A DNA stretch of 59,270 nucleotides, from positions 1 through 59,270 of the forward strand of contig JBBRQD010000023.1 of NCBI GenBank assembly GCA_038227045.1, in the 5' to 3' direction. The position numbers and the translations under genes are program-made. Below are positions 34,989 to 45,340 of the stretch, one piece after another. The DNA is from JANXLS01 sp038227045 (GTDB taxonomy: Bacteria > Planctomycetota > SZUA-567 > H5-PLA8). The notes below the pieces were generated by a model. That model worked only from the letters and a program-made list of their open reading frames with translations, searched no databases and was not told the origin of the DNA. The stretch's first letter is position 1, and every line of letters begins with the position of its first letter.

Positions 34989-35020
34989 AGTCCCGCCGGG
35001 CCAAGCGCGGCGGGACTTTA
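34989..35020 (+). terminator. Hairpin between pstS and pstCA (attenuator-like)
   Basis: AGTCCCGCCG (34989-34998) pairs with CGGCGGGACT (35008-35017), followed by a short TTAA stretch. Such hairpins after pstS commonly allow much more binding protein than permease by partial termination or mRNA protection. Confidence 0.6.
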
Positions 35021-35059
35021 AGCTTTGTGAGAGATTCCTAACGCGAATGAGGAACCAGC

Positions 35060-37012
35060 GTGGCCGAACAACTCAATATTCCTGCCCCGATGTCAACTCA
35101 GGCCGGGCCGGCCGAAAGCACAAGAGTTCAAGTGCGCAGGACGCTGGACTCGCTGATGTATGGCCTGAGTTCCGGTGGCGCACTGGGCGTTGTGGGGCTG
35201 TTGGTCGCGCTCGCGTTCGTGCTTGTTGCGGGCGCGCTGCCGGCGATGAAGCAATTCGGTTTTGGATTTCTGACCAGCCAGAACTGGGATCCTGTCCAGA
35301 AGGATTTTGGCGCGCTTCCGTTCGTTTACGGCACGTTCATCACGGCGGCGCTGGCGTTGCTGATCGCCGTGCCGATGAGTATTGGCGCGGCGTTGTTTTT
35401 GACTCGCATTGCGCCGAAATGGCTTTCGGGTCCGGTTTCCTTTCTGATTGAGCTTCTCGCCGCCATTCCCAGCATCGTCTATGGCTTCTGGGGCGTCGCA
35501 TGGCTCATTCCTTTTTTGCAAGCCTACGGTTTTCCTGCGCTCAAGGCGACCATCGGACAGATTCCGTTCGTCGGAGAACTGGTCTCCGGGGCGGCATACG
35601 GCAACAGCGTGATGGCATCGGGCATCGTGCTGGCGATCATGGTCATGCCCATCATTACCGCGGTATCGCGCGACGTGCTGCTGACCGTTCCCAAAGACAT
35701 CGAAGAAGGCGCGTATGCCCTCGGCGCGACGTGGTGGCAGTCGGCCTTGGCCATTTTAAATTTCGGCAAACTGGGCATTTTCGGAGCGATCATTCTCGGC
35801 TTCGCGCGCGCGATCGGCGAAACAATGGCGGTCACCATGGTGATCGGCAACAGCAACGACATGCACTTGAGCCTGCTCGCCCCGGGCCAGACGATGGCGA
35901 GTCTCCTGGCAAACGAATTCCAGAACGCCGACAATCCGATGTACGTTCACGCGCTGGTTTACCTGGCGCTCGTCCTGCTTGTGCAGACCGTGGCCCTGAA
36001 CGGCATCGCGCGCGTCCTGGTCGTCCGTGTGCAAAACGCCGGAAAGTACAAGCCCAAGGGCAAGGGCACGGCAAACGGCTCGGCCGAACCCGTGGGGCAA
36101 TCGGCGGTCGCCGCAAATGCCGCCGCGGCTCAGTTGCGCGACATTCCGATTGCGAAAATAAATTACTTCGTGCGCTACGTCAACGTCGTCTTCAAGGGTC
36201 TGTGCATCGCGGCCGCGACTGTCGCCATCGCGTTCCTCGTGATGATCTTCGGCTACGTGTTGTTCAAAGGCATGTCCAGTTTGAGTTGGGACTTCTTCAC
36301 CAAGAATCCCGGCGCGGCGGACAGCGCCATCGGCATGAAGAACTGCATCATCGGCACGATCATTCTGGTGGGTCTGGCCAGCCTGATCGGTGTTCCGCTG
36401 GGCATGTTGTGCGGCATTTATCTCTCCGAATACGCGAAGAAAAGCTGGTTTAACGATGTGGTGCGCATGATCGTCGATGTGCTCGCCGGAACCCCGTCGA
36501 TCATCGTCGGCGTACTGGCGTACGAACTGGTGATCTCCAAATCGGGATTCAGCCTGGGGCTTGGCCCATCCGGCTGGGGCGGCGCGATGGCGCTGGCTTT
36601 TCTGATGGTCCCGATCATCGCGCGAACGACGGAAGAAATGCTGCATCTGGTTCCGGACAGTTATCGTGAAGCCTCGGCGGCCTTGGGCGGCGCGAAATAC
36701 CAGACGATCCTCCTCGTGGTCCTGCCCGCCGCGACCAGCGGCATTGTGACGGGCGTCATGCTCTCCATCGCCCGCGTCGCCGGCGAAACCGCGCCCTTGA
36801 TTTTCACGGCACTCGGCAGCGATCAGGATGTATACGATCCCAGCAAACCGTTCCCGGCGCTCACGCTGAAAATCTACCAATACGCGCAATCCGCCGAAGA
36901 CAAATGGATTCAGCAGGCGTGGGCGGGCATGTTGGTGCTGATTATCATGATCACCTTGTTAAGCGCGGCGGTACGCTACGTGACGCGAAGCAAGAAAAAA
37001 GCAAGGGTTTAG
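35060..37012 (+). CDS. pstCA: Fused phosphate permease PstC-PstA
   Basis: A 650-residue protein that joins both permease subunits in one chain. Residues about 1-325 are PstC-like: VKxDFGALPFVYGTFITAA-type block (QKDFGALPFVYGTFITAALA), AAIPSIVYGFWGVAWLIPF, and the coupling loop ALGATWWQSALAILNFGKLG. Residues 326-365 are a Gly/Lys/Ala linker (GKYKPKGKGTANGSAEPVGQ). Residues about 370-650 are PstA-like, with MKNCIIGTIILVGLASLIGV, DVLAGTPSIIVGVLAY and EASAALGGAKYQTILLVVLP. No frameshift or internal stop is seen. GTG start with GAGGAA 7 bases upstream. Separate pstC and pstA genes are the rule. Confidence 0.92.
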   Translation: MAEQLNIPAPMSTQAGPAESTRVQVRRTLDSLMYGLSSGGALGVVGLLVALAFVLVAGALPAMKQFGFGFLTSQNWDPVQKDFGALPFVYGTFITAALALLIAVPMSIGAALFLTRIAPKWLSGPVSFLIELLAAIPSIVYGFWGVAWLIPFLQAYGFPALKATIGQIPFVGELVSGAAYGNSVMASGIVLAIMVMPIITAVSRDVLLTVPKDIEEGAYALGATWWQSALAILNFGKLGIFGAIILGFARAIGETMAVTMVIGNSNDMHLSLLAPGQTMASLLANEFQNADNPMYVHALVYLALVLLVQTVALNGIARVLVVRVQNAGKYKPKGKGTANGSAEPVGQSAVAANAAAAQLRDIPIAKINYFVRYVNVVFKGLCIAAATVAIAFLVMIFGYVLFKGMSSLSWDFFTKNPGAADSAIGMKNCIIGTIILVGLASLIGVPLGMLCGIYLSEYAKKSWFNDVVRMIVDVLAGTPSIIVGVLAYELVISKSGFSLGLGPSGWGGAMALAFLMVPIIARTTEEMLHLVPDSYREASAALGGAKYQTILLVVLPAATSGIVTGVMLSIARVAGETAPLIFTALGSDQDVYDPSKPFPALTLKIYQYAQSAEDKWIQQAWAGMLVLIIMITLLSAAVRYVTRSKKKARV

Positions 37013-37222
37013 GTTTTCGTTAGAGCCTCCTAAATTCCGAATTCATCCGTTCTTTGCGCCATCTTAACAAATGAAACACATTGAATTGACATTCAACCGC
37101 TAGACTGGCGGCACTAAATTCAACGTCTGAAATCATCTGCTTTGAAGAAGCGGGGGCATTGGACGCACAAAGCCGAACCCGGTCTTGACAAATGCCACTG
37201 TCGGATACAAAAGGGACTGACT

Positions 37223-38062
<840 letters not shown>

Positions 38063-38077
38063 ACGCGGGCGGATTTG

Positions 38078-39772
38078 CTAAAAAAACCGCGACACATCGT
38101 TGAACATCACATACATCAGCAGCGACCCGATGATCGCCAGGCCTGCGTACATGAACAACTCCTGAACTTTTGCGTTGACCGCCGAACCTTTGATTTTCTC
38201 CGCCGCCACCATCACGAGATGGAAACCGTCCAGCAGTGGAATTGGCAGCAGTTGCATCACGCCCAGATTCAGCGAGATGAACGCCAGCCACCAGAAATAT
38301 TCTTTGGGTGATTGCTTGCTCGCCACGGTGAAGATCGAACCGGCGATGCCCACCGGGCCGGAGAGGTTCTTGGCTTTCACGTGGCCCGTGGCCAGATTGC
38401 GCAGTGTTGCGAACATGCAGACCGTGTAGCGCCGCGTGTCGTCCCAGGCCGCTCCCAGCGCCTCGAAAAAGTTGGGCTTCCTGAATTCCTCTTCGACGAC
38501 ATACTCCTGCCGGAAAACGCCTTTGGCTTCGTTTCCATCCATGGCCGGAACGGTCAGCTTCGCTTCCAGCGGCTTTTCGTCGCCCACCTTTTTTACCCAA
38601 AAGAGTTTTCCCGATTTCCAGGGATGAACATTCGGGGTGTCGGGATGGAAGCCGCTGACCAGATCGCCCTCGCGCAAACCGGCTTCAAAGGCTTTCGACG
38701 TGTTGTCGATATGCGACACGCGTTTGAACGGCGCGAATGGCAGCCCGAAACGGGCGTTGCCGTCTTCGATTTCAGACGTCAACGGAATCTCAATTGTTTC
38801 CGTGCCGCGCTCAATGATGAACACCCGCAGTTCGCCTTTTGTCGAATTCGAATCGGAACCTTTGGTCATCGCCGCCGCATTGGGCAGCGCGTATTCGGAA
38901 TCCATCGCATACACGACTGGATGATCCTTTTTGGTCCGGTCTTCAAGCCGGACAATGCGGTCGCCTTTCTTGAACAAGCCCGTTTTTCCAGCGGGCATGT
39001 CCTTCATTTTTTTGTCTTCGGAAGGATTGGAGGTCACGGCCAGGTAAAGCTCGGTCGTAAAACCAAGCGGCAGCAACTCTTCTTCTTTATACACGGTCGA
39101 GGCGCCCAAACCGATGTTCGGCACGCCCTGTTTCTTGTCCTCCTCAATGTCCACCTGCACCACGTCCGGCCGTGCGCCGTAATTGCCGTCTTTGCGTTGA
39201 ACGGTCAAGTAGACCGGCTTGCCGATCGGATACGCGGTGACTTGCAGCATCAGATCGAAAAAGCTCTTCACCGGCGTGTCGCCGACTTCAAGAATGCGGT
39301 CGCCCTTCTTCAGATTGGCCGGCGTGCTGCTGCCGTAAATAGTCGCTTTCGCCAGCGGCTTGTCCGGCAGCACATTGCCGATGCTCGGCGGCTGCACCCA
39401 CATGCCGGTCCAATAGACACACGTGTAGAGAAAGATCGTCGTCAGGATATTAAATGTCGCGCCCGCCACGAGAATCGCGGCTTTCTGGCCGGGGCGCTTG
39501 TTGCGGAAATCGGACGGATTCTTGTTCGCGGACAAATCCGCATTGAGATCGTCCTGCCCCAGCATCTTGACGTAACCGCCCATGGGAATCGCGGAGAGCG
39601 CATAGACCGTACCGTTATGCGTGAACGAAAGCAGATACGGTCCCATGCCAATAGAAAACACATGCACGCGCACGCCATTCCATTTGGCCAAAAGGAAATG
39701 GCCCAATTCATGAATAAAAATCAGCCCGGAAAATCCCAGAATTAAACCTGTCCAGCCCACCAGTGTTTCCAT
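38078..39772 (-). CDS. rseP: Site-2 protease RseP (membrane zinc protease)
   Basis: A 564-residue intramembrane metalloprotease that cuts anti-sigma factors and signal-peptide remnants. The zinc motif HELGH is at residues 21-25 in the first helix. PDZ regions follow (KKGDRILEVGDTPVKSFFDL; FEAGLREGDLVSGF). The C-terminal membrane part has LSGPVGIAGSIF and LLPIPLLDGFHLV with the third zinc ligand Asp. It is longer than E. coli RseP (450) because of an enlarged periplasmic part. dxr lies upstream in the same direction, as in many bacteria. Confidence 0.92.
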   Translation of the reverse strand: METLVGWTGLILGFSGLIFIHELGHFLLAKWNGVRVHVFSIGMGPYLLSFTHNGTVYALSAIPMGGYVKMLGQDDLNADLSANKNPSDFRNKRPGQKAAILVAGATFNILTTIFLYTCVYWTGMWVQPPSIGNVLPDKPLAKATIYGSSTPANLKKGDRILEVGDTPVKSFFDLMLQVTAYPIGKPVYLTVQRKDGNYGARPDVVQVDIEEDKKQGVPNIGLGASTVYKEEELLPLGFTTELYLAVTSNPSEDKKMKDMPAGKTGLFKKGDRIVRLEDRTKKDHPVVYAMDSEYALPNAAAMTKGSDSNSTKGELRVFIIERGTETIEIPLTSEIEDGNARFGLPFAPFKRVSHIDNTSKAFEAGLREGDLVSGFHPDTPNVHPWKSGKLFWVKKVGDEKPLEAKLTVPAMDGNEAKGVFRQEYVVEEEFRKPNFFEALGAAWDDTRRYTVCMFATLRNLATGHVKAKNLSGPVGIAGSIFTVASKQSPKEYFWWLAFISLNLGVMQLLPIPLLDGFHLVMVAAEKIKGSAVNAKVQELFMYAGLAIIGSLLMYVMFNDVSRFF

Positions 39773-39802
39773 TGACTGCGTTCCTTGAATAATAAATTGA
39801 GC

Positions 39803-39911
39803 GGTTAGGATTTAGGGGTTAGGGATTAGGGAACCGCACGGAATTGCTTTTCCCTAATCCCCAATCCCTAACCCCTAAATCCTAGCCCCTGCTCTGAATC
39901 CTAGCCCCTGG
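39803..39911. repeat. Telomere-like heptad repeat hairpin, family B, copy 1 (between dxr and rseP)
   Basis: The left arm (39803-39832) is a run of TTAGGAT, TTAGGGG and TTAGGGA words; the right arm (39850-39889) is the complementary run of CCCTAA words with one more heptad, around a GC-rich loop. Further CCTAGCCCCT words reach 39908. The minus-strand stop codon of dxr (TAG) lies in this last word. A related copy is at 45101-45243. Confidence 0.8.
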
Positions 39912-41046
39912 CTTTAACAAACTCTCTCGCCCAACGATCCGCTTCAAGCACCGTTTCCAAATTGTCGACCGGCACTTCCTTGTGCGCGGCAAGTGCCGCG
40001 CCTACGCGGTCGAAGATTCCGCAGAATGTTATCTTATCGTCCAAAAACAGGCTCACCGCCTGTTCATTCGCCGCGTTCAACACCGCCGGAGCCGTTCCGC
40101 CGCGATTCCCGGCGTCATAAGCGAAATTCAAGCTCGGGAAGCGCTCGCGGTCAGGCGCTTCAAACGTCAAACTCCGCATCTTTTCGACCGTCAGCGGCGG
40201 CAGCGCGCCGTCCAGACGCTCCGGGTACGTCAGCGCGTATTGAATCGGCAGCCGCATATCCGGCAGGCCCAATTGCGCCACGAACGAACTGTCCGCGAAT
40301 TCCACCATTGCGTGCACGATCGATTGCGGGTGCACCCACACTTCAATCGCATCATAAGGGACGCCGAAAAGGAAGTGCGCTTCGATGATCTCCAACGCTT
40401 TGTTCATCAACGTGGCCGAATCGATGGTAATCTTCGATCCCATGTTCCACGTGGGATGCTTCAGCGCGCTTTCTTTGGTCGCGGCCAGCATCTGTTCTTT
40501 CGTGGCCGTTCGGAACGGGCCGCCCGACGCCGTCAGAACGATTTTGCGAATCTCTTTGGCCTGGCCCGCAAGCGCCGATTGAAACACCGCGCAGTGCTCG
40601 CTGTCGATGGGCAGAATCGTCGCACCGTTTTCCTTGGCCGCGGCGAGCATCAAGGGGCCGGCCATGACCAGCGGTTCTTTATTGGCGATGCCGACCTGCT
40701 TGCCTTTTTTCAACGCGGCCAGCGTCGGAAGCAGACCCGCGGCGCCGACGATCGCCGAGACGACATAGTCCGATTCGCGCTCTTCCGCCAGTTCGACCAA
40801 ACCCTCGACACCGCCGAGCACGTCCCCGCTCCAGCCCGCCGCAAGGCGCTTGAATTCGGGAATGGAGTCCTTGTTGGCAATAGCCACGCGCGCGGGGCGC
40901 ACCGCCAGCACCTGTTCGGCGAAGAGCGTGACATTGTTGCCCGCCGTGAGACTCCGGACACGAAATTTATCGGGGAATTGGGCCACGACTTTCAGCGTGC
41001 TGACGCCGATCGACCCGGTGCTGCCAAGAATGCAAAGATGTTTCAT
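39901..41046 (-). CDS. dxr: 1-deoxy-D-xylulose 5-phosphate reductoisomerase
   Basis: A 381-residue enzyme of the MEP isoprenoid pathway that makes 2-C-methyl-D-erythritol 4-phosphate with NADPH. GSTGSIG (8-14) binds NADPH; NKEPLVMAG, DSEHCAVFQ, TASGGPFR, HPTWNMGSKITIDSATLMNK and the metal/substrate residues around NEQAVSLFL are all present. Length is slightly below the usual 385-400: the last codons, AGG GGC TAG, belong to the heptad repeat, which seems to have replaced the native end. It lies upstream of rseP in the same direction. Confidence 0.95.
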   Translation of the reverse strand: MKHLCILGSTGSIGVSTLKVVAQFPDKFRVRSLTAGNNVTLFAEQVLAVRPARVAIANKDSIPEFKRLAAGWSGDVLGGVEGLVELAEERESDYVVSAIVGAAGLLPTLAALKKGKQVGIANKEPLVMAGPLMLAAAKENGATILPIDSEHCAVFQSALAGQAKEIRKIVLTASGGPFRTATKEQMLAATKESALKHPTWNMGSKITIDSATLMNKALEIIEAHFLFGVPYDAIEVWVHPQSIVHAMVEFADSSFVAQLGLPDMRLPIQYALTYPERLDGALPPLTVEKMRSLTFEAPDRERFPSLNFAYDAGNRGGTAPAVLNAANEQAVSLFLDDKITFCGIFDRVGAALAAHKEVPVDNLETVLEADRWAREFVKARG

Positions 41047-41305
41047 TGTCCCGCCGCTCTCATTCTGAAATTAAGCGCGGTAGTTTAGCCGGGCGAGGGA
41101 CGGCGTTCAATACAGAAACCGAAGCAGAAAAATAATTAAGGAAGCAGAAAGGCAACACAGGCAGTTCATTCAACGCCAAAGGCTTTGCTACGAAACTCCT
41201 TCGGAGTTAAAAGGATTGCCGGGTAGGTTTGCTATGTTTTTTGGCGTTATAGGACGCTGCGATTCATGAGTTATGCGCCAGATGGCATTGAACTTACTTG
41301 GCGAT

Positions 41306-41779
41306 TCATTTTGCCGGAAGCGTTTCGTTTTCCTCCGCCGTATCTTCAGCTCGAAGAAAACGCTCTACTTCCTGGAACTTACTCACACGCACCCAGAGAT
41401 CCACAGTGACGGGTTGCGGTCGTCGAAGGACTTGCGCTGGCATTTCAAAATAGCCGTCATCAAATGTAGAGAGCTTCGGCACAAGTTTCCAAAAGATTTC
41501 CTTTGACCGAGACGCCGGCACATGAGGTAATGAAACTTGTCCGTGCTCATAGTAACCAAGTTTCGTTAGCGCGTCGATGTGATCCAGTACAACATCGCCA
41601 TCAATATAATGTTGGCCTTTCTCGTCAACTTGCGTTAGCTCTTTGATGTGTTTCAATGCATTCAAGTGACGTGCAATCCAGAACGGACGCCACTTTGCAA
41701 CGACAACAATGAAACACGCAGCCAAAACTGCCAGTGTTACGAACAATACGATCTGGTGTGTTCGACTAAAATGCGCCAT
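41306..41779 (-). CDS. Single-pass membrane protein of unknown function
   Basis: A 157-residue protein with one N-terminal membrane helix (residues about 9-28, IVLFVTLAVLAACFIVVVAK) and a soluble domain of about 125 residues. That domain contains LDHIDALTKLGYYEHGQVSL and a charged C-terminus (RAEDTAEENETLPAK). I do not recognise the family. It is isolated, with more than 120 bases on either side, and its base composition is more AT-rich than that of the neighbours. Confidence 0.5.
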   Translation of the reverse strand: MAHFSRTHQIVLFVTLAVLAACFIVVVAKWRPFWIARHLNALKHIKELTQVDEKGQHYIDGDVVLDHIDALTKLGYYEHGQVSLPHVPASRSKEIFWKLVPKLSTFDDGYFEMPAQVLRRPQPVTVDLWVRVSKFQEVERFLRAEDTAEENETLPAK

Positions 41780-41906
41780 AAGTTTGGGGAATACACCTAA
41801 ACAAAGGAAGTGATTGCTACTCTGCGGAATTAAACGTCACGAAATTCCGCCTTCCCTACGCTCTGCCATCACCTTCACACCACCGCCATAAAAACCTCTC
41901 GTCCCT

Positions 41907-43070
41907 TTACTGTATCCCCATCAATTTCCCAATAACCAATTCCAGTTTCGCATAAGCCTGATCCATCGTTTCAATCGATTCAGCCGGCGCTTTCGGTGGC
42001 ATCTGTTCCACCAGCGTTTCCGTGCCAAAGAGCGTTTTCACGCGCATGAAAATGGTGGAGGTGGTGTTTTTCTTCGACGCGGACAAATCCGTTTTGGCGC
42101 GGTACATCCCCATCAGCAAGCGGTAATAATCGGTCAGAAGGCGCTTGTCGATTTCGCGCAGCTTCATGAATTTGCTGCGGACCACGTTGCGGACGATGTA
42201 GGCGAACGAAAACACATCGTCGTACAGACTGGGCACGAAACTCGCGAAGGCGTTTCGCTGTACCTCCGTAGCTTTCTCCCCGCCGGCAATGGCGAGCGCA
42301 CACAGATGCGCGTTGCGGCGGATGCGGTGCATGTATTGGTACGTGCCGTTGTACCAGTAATGCAGATTGTGGCCGTGCGTCAGCCAGTTCGTGCCCCAGG
42401 CGTTCTGCCGCCATAGCGCCTGTCCCAGATCGAAAACGACCGGATCCTGGGTCGGATCGCCGGGAATGTAAATGTTGGCCGGCTTGAGATCGTGATGCAC
42501 GATGCCTTTTTTCTGCGTGTACACCAGCGTTTTGCAAATACTCAACACGGCTCGCAGTGTGTGCTCGCGCTCCATCGGCGGGCCGGCGTACAGTCGGTCG
42601 AAAAGAGTCGAACCGCGCGGGCCTTGATCGGAAAGATCGAAAGGCTTCATGCCGACCGACAAACTGCCGTCGGATAACGTGTAGACCCACAGCAGTCCGG
42701 GCAGATCCATGCGCTGCCGCTCGCCCATCGCCGTGCCGCGCGATTGGCCGGAGATCGGATTGAGATGCAACATGTGCACAATCTCGCGCAACAACCCCGG
42801 AGCGAAGTCCGTTCCAGTGAGCTTGACGACATGCCCGCGCAGAAAATATACGGCTCCTTCGCCGCCGCGCCCGAGTTCGGTAAGACCCTTTTCCCGCAAA
42901 AATTCGTCGTAATTCTGCGTATGGACGAGGATTTCCTCATTGACTCCACGCGCGCGCATGAAACCCTGAATCAAGCCCCCAGTCAACTGCGGGGCGCGCG
43001 GCTCCCCTCCGGTGACAGAGGACGGAACGTTGATGGTGCGGCTGGGACGCAAGGGAGGTGCGGAATCCAT
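41907..43070 (-). CDS. Protein kinase-like protein (divergent Ser/Thr kinase fold)
   Basis: A 387-residue protein with a kinase domain at about 55-300. It has a glycine-rich loop LGRGGEGAVYFL (67-78), VVKL as the lysine strand (Lys83), and a catalytic loop GIVHHDLKPANIYI in which the usual HRD is HHD. The metal-binding DFG is DLG in VVFDLGQALW. Asp and Asn of the catalytic loop are kept, so activity is possible. The N-terminal 30 residues are Pro/Ser-rich; the C-terminal part is helical. No receptor or membrane segment. It sits alone between unrelated genes. Confidence 0.72.
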   Translation of the reverse strand: MDSAPPLRPSRTINVPSSVTGGEPRAPQLTGGLIQGFMRARGVNEEILVHTQNYDEFLREKGLTELGRGGEGAVYFLRGHVVKLTGTDFAPGLLREIVHMLHLNPISGQSRGTAMGERQRMDLPGLLWVYTLSDGSLSVGMKPFDLSDQGPRGSTLFDRLYAGPPMEREHTLRAVLSICKTLVYTQKKGIVHHDLKPANIYIPGDPTQDPVVFDLGQALWRQNAWGTNWLTHGHNLHYWYNGTYQYMHRIRRNAHLCALAIAGGEKATEVQRNAFASFVPSLYDDVFSFAYIVRNVVRSKFMKLREIDKRLLTDYYRLLMGMYRAKTDLSASKKNTTSTIFMRVKTLFGTETLVEQMPPKAPAESIETMDQAYAKLELVIGKLMGIQ

Positions 43071-43379
43071 ATCTCGACTAACCTAGTTCCTGCGCCCGAA
43101 AAGTAAACGAATTTGCGCGAAAATTTTGGAGCGAGTGGCCGAACGGCATTCTGGAGCACGACCCATATCCGGGCAAATCTTCCGGCATTTTACAACTCGA
43201 TTTTATTTTCCATTGCCCATTTGCCAATTGGCCCCCCGCTTGCCCCTCTCGTATCAAAGACTCTGACGGTGCGGGGTTTTCCGTCACATCGCAAAATTTC
43301 GTGACGCAAATTAAGACGCATTCCGCCACTTGGATGTAGTATAATCGCAATGACATTGAACGACCGGGAGATGGGTTTT

Positions 43380-45092
43380 ATGAAAACTGCACAAATCGCT
43401 CGGATGCTTGCGCTCGCTCTGCTGGCCTGCGCCGCGACAATGCGCGCGGCCGACCCGCCGATCGCTGAAAATAAAGAAGCGGAAGAAGGCGATGGCCTCG
43501 TGATCGGCACCCGCGATCCGAAGGTGTTCAATGAAATCGACCGTTTCATCCTAGCGCGACTGCGGTCCGAAAGCGTCGATCCGTCGCCCATCTGCACCGA
43601 TTACGAATTCGTCCGGCGCGCGTTTGTCGATGTCGTCGGCATGATTCCCACCGGCGACGAGATCAAAGCGTTCGTCAACGACAAGAGCGCCGAAAAACGA
43701 GCCAAGCTCGTCGAGAAACTGCTCAACGACAACGAACGCTACGCCGACCACTGGGAGGTCATGTGGGGGGACTGGCTGCGCGAACACACAGCCGGCAAGA
43801 AAGAGGCCGAACCCGGGAAGTACCGCGACTGGCTCCGCGCCGCGCTGAAATCCAACATGCCCTACGATCAGTTCGCCATGAAACTGATGACGGCCAGCGG
43901 CAAGCCCAGCGAAAATGCAGCGACCAATTTCTTTTTCCGCGACCAGATGAACCGCGTCGAAACCGTCAACACGATCGCGCAGACGTTCATGGGCACGCGC
44001 ATGGCCTGCGCCCAATGTCACGATCATCCCTTCGACAAATGGACTCAGACGGACTTCCACGGCCTGATGGCGTACTTCAGCCAGGTTCAGGTCACCAAAG
44101 CGCCCAAGAAAAAAGACGTCAACCAGGAAGAACCGCACGTTGCCGACAAGCCCAAAGGCGATTACCACATGCCGATGGAGGGCGACGACGCGAAAAAAGG
44201 CAGCAAAGGCGGCGAGATCGTCGAACCGCGCTTCGCCTGGAATCCGGCGCTCAAGCCGTCCGGACCGACGCGCCGCGAAGCGCTCGCCAGCGCGGTCGTT
44301 GCGGCTCCGCACTTCGCCACCGTGCAAGTCAACCGGCTTTGGGCGCAACTGATGGGACGGGGCATCGTCGAGCCGACGGACGATTTCCGCGAAAAGAATC
44401 CGCCGTCGCATCCCGAACTGCTCGATTTCCTGGCGGATCAGTTCGTCAAGAACAAGTTCGACAGCAAACACGTCCTGCGCCTGATTTTGAATTCCGCCGC
44501 GTACCAACGCTCCAGCATGCCGACGGACGGCAACCGCAGCGACCTGACGCTGTTCTCGCATCAGCGCGTCCGGCGCATGACCGCGGAAGAGTTGTTCGAT
44601 TCGATTCTGGTCGCGGCCGGGCACGACAAAGGGCTCGCCGACATGCCGGGCGCGCTGGCCGACAACAACAAGACAGCGGCAAAGAAGGGTAACGCCCCCG
44701 CCATGGGACGGAAGAAGGGCCATGTCGAATGGGCGACGGATTTGCCCACGCCCGCCAAGACCGGCACGTTCATGAACGTCTTCAATCAGCCGCCGCGCAA
44801 CGTCATCACGACCAAACGCGACGAAGAAGGCGCAGTCACGCAGGCCCTCGAAATGCTCAACGGAGCCGCGGTCAACGAGTCCGTGTCAAGCAGCCCGCTG
44901 ATCGATCATCTGGCCGCGAACAAATCGGATACGCGTCACGCGGTCACGGAACTGTATCTGGCCACACTGACCCGCGCGCCATCCAGCGCGGAACTGGAAG
45001 CCGCCGCCAAACGTTCCGACGGCTCCCGCGATTCGCTCGTCGATCTGCAATGGGCGCTGATGAACACACGCGAATTCACGTTCATCAAATAG
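43380..45092 (+). CDS. Secreted DUF1549/DUF1553 protein
   Basis: A 570-residue exported protein. The signal peptide (MKTAQIARMLALALLACAAT) is followed by a DUF1549 region with IDRFILARLRSESVDPSP, RRAFVDVVGMIPTGDE and the haem-like motif CAQCHDHPFDKWTQ. The DUF1553 region follows (about 290-565) with VNRLWAQLMGRGIVEPTDDF and NSAAYQRSS. These paired domains are abundant in Planctomycetota and Verrucomicrobiota, where their function is not known. It lacks the C-terminal DUF1501 partner gene that often follows. GGGAG precedes the ATG by 7 bases; the frame upstream is open but hides this signal. Confidence 0.85.
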   Translation: MKTAQIARMLALALLACAATMRAADPPIAENKEAEEGDGLVIGTRDPKVFNEIDRFILARLRSESVDPSPICTDYEFVRRAFVDVVGMIPTGDEIKAFVNDKSAEKRAKLVEKLLNDNERYADHWEVMWGDWLREHTAGKKEAEPGKYRDWLRAALKSNMPYDQFAMKLMTASGKPSENAATNFFFRDQMNRVETVNTIAQTFMGTRMACAQCHDHPFDKWTQTDFHGLMAYFSQVQVTKAPKKKDVNQEEPHVADKPKGDYHMPMEGDDAKKGSKGGEIVEPRFAWNPALKPSGPTRREALASAVVAAPHFATVQVNRLWAQLMGRGIVEPTDDFREKNPPSHPELLDFLADQFVKNKFDSKHVLRLILNSAAYQRSSMPTDGNRSDLTLFSHQRVRRMTAEELFDSILVAAGHDKGLADMPGALADNNKTAAKKGNAPAMGRKKGHVEWATDLPTPAKTGTFMNVFNQPPRNVITTKRDEEGAVTQALEMLNGAAVNESVSSSPLIDHLAANKSDTRHAVTELYLATLTRAPSSAELEAAAKRSDGSRDSLVDLQWALMNTREFTFIK

Positions 45093-45100
45093 GGGACAGG

Positions 45101-45243
45101 GAGCGGCTTCGCCGATTAGGGATTAGGGATTAGGGATTAGGGGTTAGGGGTTAGGACAAGCAAATTGAATTTCGAAATGCGCGCAGCGCATTTTCCTCCC
45201 TGATCACTAACCCCTCATGCAGGCGAAGCCTGCTCCTAGCCAC
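45101..45243. repeat. Telomere-like heptad repeat, family B, copy 2
   Basis: Six or so TTAGGGA/TTAGGGG words (45114-45155) are followed by a degenerate complementary stretch (CCTGATCACTAACCCCT, 45198-45214). Flanks carry an inverted 9-mer, GGCTTCGCC (45105) and GGCGAAGCC (45222). It begins just after the stop codon of the DUF1549/DUF1553 gene, as copy 1 does at the end of dxr. Confidence 0.7.
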
Positions 45244-45340
45244 TTCCCGTTCGCCAAATCTTTAAATATTCAATTGAAATCCGAAGCGGGATGAGGATAC
45301 TCTTTTCTCCGCGTCGGCAACCGGCGCGCCTGAAAATCAC

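Noticed and set aside
38312..41088. Two long plus-strand frames (477 and 368 codons)
   Set aside because: They mirror rseP and dxr; both real genes carry all catalytic motifs on the minus strand.
43551..44723. 390-codon minus-strand frame
   Set aside because: Antisense of the DUF1549/DUF1553 gene.
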